Below the pieces are notes generated by a model. That model ran no database searches. It was given only the letters and a program-made list of their open reading frames with translations, and was not told the origin of the DNA. A stretch of 11,133 nucleotides of DNA, from the NCBI GenBank assembly GCA_937888925.1, contig CALARM010000844.1, positions 1-11,133 of the forward strand, in the 5' to 3' direction. The translations under genes and the position numbers were made by a program. Numbering within the stretch: the first letter of the stretch is position 1; every line of letters begins with the position of its first letter. Positions 8,626 through 11,133 of this stretch are shown one piece after another. This stretch comes from an uncultured Synergistia bacterium (GTDB taxonomy: Bacteria; Eremiobacterota; SpSt-956; JAKJGF01).

Positions 8626-10068
8626 TTATATTGCAGTCCATTCTACAAATCTGATATATTTTTTGATTTCATCCAGACATTCAAAAAAAGCATCTACCAC
8701 TTTCGGATCAAACTGGGTGCCTCTTTTACTTTTTATTATATCCAGTGTTTCTTCGAGAGACATAGCTTTTTTATATGGTCTGGCAGACGTGAGAGCATCA
8801 AATACATCTGCCAGAGCAACAATACGACCGTATATATGTATATCTTCACCTTTAAGTTTATTGGGATAACCTGTGCCGTCAAAATTTTCATGATGGGTAA
8901 GACTTATCAATGCGGCAGCTTTAAGAAAAGGAGAACGGGACTCTTTCAATATTTTATATCCGAAAGTAGGATGTTCCTTGATTACTTCGTATTCTTCGGG
9001 AGTAAGTTTATCTTTTTTTAGTAAAATACTGTCAGGAATACCTATTTTCCCGACATCATGAAGGGGTGAGCCGAATTTTATATTTTCAATATCCTCTTTC
9101 GGTAGAGAGAGTTTTTCCGCAATTATGCGGGAATATTCACATACTCTTCTCAGATGCTGTGCCGTTACCTGATCTTTATATTCCGCAGCAACTGCAAGGC
9201 TGTGGATTGTATCAAGATATGAGTCTTTAAGCTCATTGTGGGCATCTGTAAGCTCAAAAAACATACCATCCAGTTTTTCCACCATATTATTGAAACAATC
9301 TGCCAGGATTTTTATCTCGTCTCCTGTTTTTATATCTATTTTAGACTTGAAATTCCCGTCTGCAATTACCTTCGTATGTTCTGCGATTTTAAGTATTGGC
9401 AGACTTATGGTTGAAGAGATACATATACTTAAAATAAGAGAAATAACGAGAGCTATAACAAACACTACAGCAGTCCAGATTTTTACCTCTCTTTGAAAGG
9501 AAGCTATCTTCTTTGCAGACATATCTACTCCTACTACTCCGACAGTTTTCCCCTCTCTGTCTTTAAGAGGAGCGTAACCTGTAAGCCATATCCCCCATTT
9601 GTCAGTATAAAGATTTTTTGTCGCCACAGGTTGAGAAAATGCAGTTTTATCTTTCAATTCAGGAATTTCAGATACATTATAATCTATATCATTTTTTTCC
9701 TCATAACTCATCTTCTCTCTTCCTGCATAATTGGGATCTGCTACAAATCTGCATAAAGACGGATCGGATGTTTCATTCAATGTATAAATATATTTTATGT
9801 CAGGATTACTATTCAGGACTGATTTCATAACAGTGTTAACCTTATCGAAAGGTTTTGTAAATACAGGGTTGTTTATATCTATCGTTTTATACTCTTCCGG
9901 GTTTATCATTAAAGCAGTAGTTGAAGCTATAGCAACTACTGCTTTCCTTAAACCTGTAAGCTGTGCTTCTACTGCTATACGGTACACAAGATATATGGCA
10001 GTACCTGATATAAATACTGTTGTAATTAAAAATACAATAAATAACTTTATTCTGAAACTTTTAAACAT
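8626..10068 (-). CDS. Membrane-bound Cache-HAMP-HD-GYP protein, predicted c-di-GMP phosphodiesterase (copy B)
   Basis: Paralogue of the next gene on this strand, also 480 residues and alignable without gaps at the landmark residues. Visible are TM1 (about 8-28), a periplasmic Cache-like sensor (30-190, with WLTGYAP at 161-167 and VVGVDMS at 178-184), TM2 (about 197-219), HAMP (220-272) and HD-GYP (about 284-465). Metal and catalytic residues are intact: E296, H305, H337-D338, K341, H366, H392-H393, DGTGYP 397-402 and D421. The predicted activity is hydrolysis of c-di-GMP at the inner face of the membrane, gated through HAMP by a periplasmic ligand. The first 50 residues match copy A at 38 positions. 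The sensor centre (about 111-150) differs more, which would fit a changed ligand. The ATG at 10068 has only a weak GGAG 17 bases upstream. A promoter at 10191-10219 probably drives this gene and copy A. It has no receiver domain, so the upstream kinase cannot phosphorylate it in the classical way. Confidence 0.94.
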   Translation of the reverse strand: MFKSFRIKLFIVFLITTVFISGTAIYLVYRIAVEAQLTGLRKAVVAIASTTALMINPEEYKTIDINNPVFTKPFDKVNTVMKSVLNSNPDIKYIYTLNETSDPSLCRFVADPNYAGREKMSYEEKNDIDYNVSEIPELKDKTAFSQPVATKNLYTDKWGIWLTGYAPLKDREGKTVGVVGVDMSAKKIASFQREVKIWTAVVFVIALVISLILSICISSTISLPILKIAEHTKVIADGNFKSKIDIKTGDEIKILADCFNNMVEKLDGMFFELTDAHNELKDSYLDTIHSLAVAAEYKDQVTAQHLRRVCEYSRIIAEKLSLPKEDIENIKFGSPLHDVGKIGIPDSILLKKDKLTPEEYEVIKEHPTFGYKILKESRSPFLKAAALISLTHHENFDGTGYPNKLKGEDIHIYGRIVALADVFDALTSARPYKKAMSLEETLDIIKSKRGTQFDPKVVDAFFECLDEIKKYIRFVEWTAI

Positions 10069-10072
10069 ATTT

Positions 10073-10116
10073 TTACGAAGGATGACTCCAGTTATATATT
10101 ATAGTTAGTTTCGTAA
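10073..10116 (-). promoter_or_regulatory. Inverted repeat spanning the ribosome-binding region of HD-GYP copy B
   Basis: TTACGAA (10073-10079) and TTCGTAA (10110-10116) are perfect 7-bp reverse complements 30 bases apart. In the - strand transcript the second arm ends 4 bases before the ATG at 10068, and the loop holds the only GGAG candidate ribosome binding site (10087-10090). The stem is short and AT-rich, so it may be chance. Confidence 0.25.
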
Positions 10117-10136
10117 TTAATGAGTAAATAATAAAA

Positions 10137-10168
10137 AGTGAATAATGTCCTGTTTTTTATTTTTCACT
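10137..10168 (-). terminator. Weak hairpin followed by a T-rich run
   Basis: AGTGAA (10137-10142) pairs with TTCACT (10163-10168). After one mismatch, AAT (10144-10146) pairs with ATT (10159-10161). Read on the - strand the hairpin is followed by TTTTTATTATTT, the layout of an intrinsic terminator, though the stem is weak. It lies about 90 bases past the stop of the HD-domain gene but also downstream of the promoter at 10191-10219. It could therefore end read-through from the HD gene or act as a leader attenuator of copy B. Confidence 0.35.
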
Positions 10169-10190
10169 AAATTCGGAAATTTATATAAGA

Positions 10191-10219
10191 ATTATAGCAC
10201 TGTAAAACCTGAAGTGCAA
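10191..10219 (-). promoter_or_regulatory. Extended -10 sigma70-type promoter of the HD-GYP pair
   Basis: On the - strand, TTGCAC (10219-10214) is followed by a 17-base spacer and a perfect TATAAT (10196-10191), with a TG one base upstream of the -10 box (extended -10). The -35 box matches consensus at only 3 of 6 positions. Transcription would start near 10184, giving a leader of about 115 bases before the ATG at 10068. Confidence 0.6.
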
Positions 10220-10257
10220 TCATTAATTACTTATCGTAAAAAACACTATCCTGAATA

Positions 10258-11094
10258 TTACACCTCTGAAAGTATTCTGAAATATTCTTCCGCAGCTGCC
10301 AGATTTACAGGTAACTGTAAAACACCATTGATGATACCGGCATGTAAATTTTTTTCCTCTATCTCTTTTTTTACTCTTTCAATTTCATCATTATTATGTT
10401 CATCATTTATTCTTATATCAATTTTGCCGAGTGTATCTGCAAGAAAAAATAAGCCTATTTCCCATTTAAAATCAGGATTTTTTGATATAAATTCCAGAAC
10501 AGTATTTTTGAAAACTTCACTGTGAATAAATTCTCTATTGAAACCGGTTTTGCTATCCTTTCCCGTATATCTGAGTAGCCCCAGTTCGAAATGCAGTTCT
10601 GCACACTTGGCAATATATTCTATCTGATCTTCTGTCAGCAAAAAGTCTTTCTTCAGTACAGGTTTAACAGATCTGATAATTTCACCTGAAGCTTTTTCAT
10701 GAGGTTTAAAGGAATAGGTAGCAAGACCATTTTTTTTCTTCATAGTTCTTACTTTAAATTTACCTGTATCATGAAGAATTATGGTCATAATAAATAAGTC
10801 TCTTTTTTTTATGCCGTCTATTTCTTCATTGAGATGCATGTCTGCCATGTCTCTGATTCCCCATTTGTTCAGGTAAACAGGTAATTCTTCTCTGAAAGCT
10901 TTTTCCACCATTTTAGTATGAGTTATAATGCCGAACTGGTGCCATTTTGGTTTTTGATGGTTTACATCATCGGGGTTATTCAAAAAATCCCGGTTTTCTT
11001 TTACGGACAGATCCAGGTTCTGTCTGATAATATCTTTTGCCATATCTTCGAGATGTAAATAGAGTTTTTCAATTATTGTGTCTGCTTTTCCCAT
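10258..11094 (-). CDS. HD-domain (predicted metal-dependent phosphohydrolase) protein, no GYP motif
   Basis: A 278-residue soluble protein of the HD superfamily. Candidate metal ligands are H59 (in WHQFGIITHT, 51-60), the paired H108-D109 in LHDTGKF, H132 in KPHEK, H168 in ELHFE and D220 in FLADT. The spacing and extra histidines resemble HD phosphohydrolases that act on nucleotides or phosphorylated metabolites, including the HD part of tRNA nucleotidyltransferases, but no such partner domain is present. It lacks the DGTGYP signature, so c-di-GMP cleavage is not predicted and the substrate is unknown. The ATG at 11094 has an AAGAGG 12 bases upstream (11107-11112), a rather long spacing. The gene is first of the three on this strand, 189 bp before HD-GYP copy B. 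The promoter and hairpin in that gap suggest it is largely a separate transcription unit. No signal peptide or membrane segment is seen. Confidence 0.82.
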   Translation of the reverse strand: MGKADTIIEKLYLHLEDMAKDIIRQNLDLSVKENRDFLNNPDDVNHQKPKWHQFGIITHTKMVEKAFREELPVYLNKWGIRDMADMHLNEEIDGIKKRDLFIMTIILHDTGKFKVRTMKKKNGLATYSFKPHEKASGEIIRSVKPVLKKDFLLTEDQIEYIAKCAELHFELGLLRYTGKDSKTGFNREFIHSEVFKNTVLEFISKNPDFKWEIGLFFLADTLGKIDIRINDEHNNDEIERVKKEIEEKNLHAGIINGVLQLPVNLAAAEEYFRILSEV

Positions 11095-11133
11095 TTATAA
11101 TATTAACCTCTTAAATATAATAAATTCCTCTTC

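Noticed and set aside
10069..10257. Cyclic-di-GMP (GEMM) riboswitch in the leader of an HD-GYP gene
   Set aside because: None of the conserved GEMM segments is recognisable; the leader is AT-rich with only short stems.
10145..10525. 126-codon open frame on the + strand reaching into the intergenic gap
   Set aside because: Most of it is antisense to the HD-domain gene, it crosses the promoter and hairpin, and the product is Ser/Phe-rich with no family resemblance.

Overview
The window is AT-rich DNA (mid-to-high 30s % GC by eye; AGA and ATA codons are common). It comes from a bacterium with an elaborate sensory repertoire. Nothing fixes the lineage. The multi-PAS/GAF hybrid histidine kinase, the Cache/HAMP/HD-GYP proteins and the intergenic heptamer repeat would fit an environmental Gram-negative such as a desulfobacterotal, spirochaetal or similar anaerobe, but that is inference. 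No rRNA, tRNA, CRISPR array, insertion sequence or phage gene is visible.

Left arm, + strand (2-7079). The window opens inside an FtsX/MacB-type ABC transporter permease that is cut off at its 5' end. After a 115-bp gap and a strong ribosome binding site comes a 1711-residue soluble hybrid histidine kinase. Its order is REC-REC-PAS x6-GAF-PAS-HisKA-HATPase_c-REC. The two N-terminal receivers have lost key catalytic residues, while the C-terminal receiver is intact. The kinase has no membrane segment and no output domain, and no partner response regulator with an output domain is present in the window.

Right arm, - strand (11094-7109), converging on the kinase with a 29-bp gap. It is transcribed in the order: a 278-residue HD-superfamily protein, then two tandem 480-residue paralogues. 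Each paralogue is membrane-anchored with a periplasmic Cache-like sensor, a HAMP domain and a complete HD-GYP domain, and is therefore a predicted cyclic-di-GMP phosphodiesterase. The paralogues are colinear and clearly arose by gene duplication. The 189-bp gap before the first paralogue holds a good extended -10 sigma70-type promoter and a leader with two potential hairpins. The 74-bp gap between the paralogues holds four perfect copies of a GC-rich 7-bp unit. This unit can pair with a single inverted copy just upstream of the second start codon.

Taken together, the window is a signalling island: a cytosolic phosphorelay hub next to two envelope sensors predicted to lower c-di-GMP. A functional link between the two arms is possible but not shown by the sequence. 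Most individual genes belong to known families. The points most worth a second look are the paired pseudo-receivers of the kinase, and the heptamer repeat with its leader structure between the duplicated HD-GYP genes.
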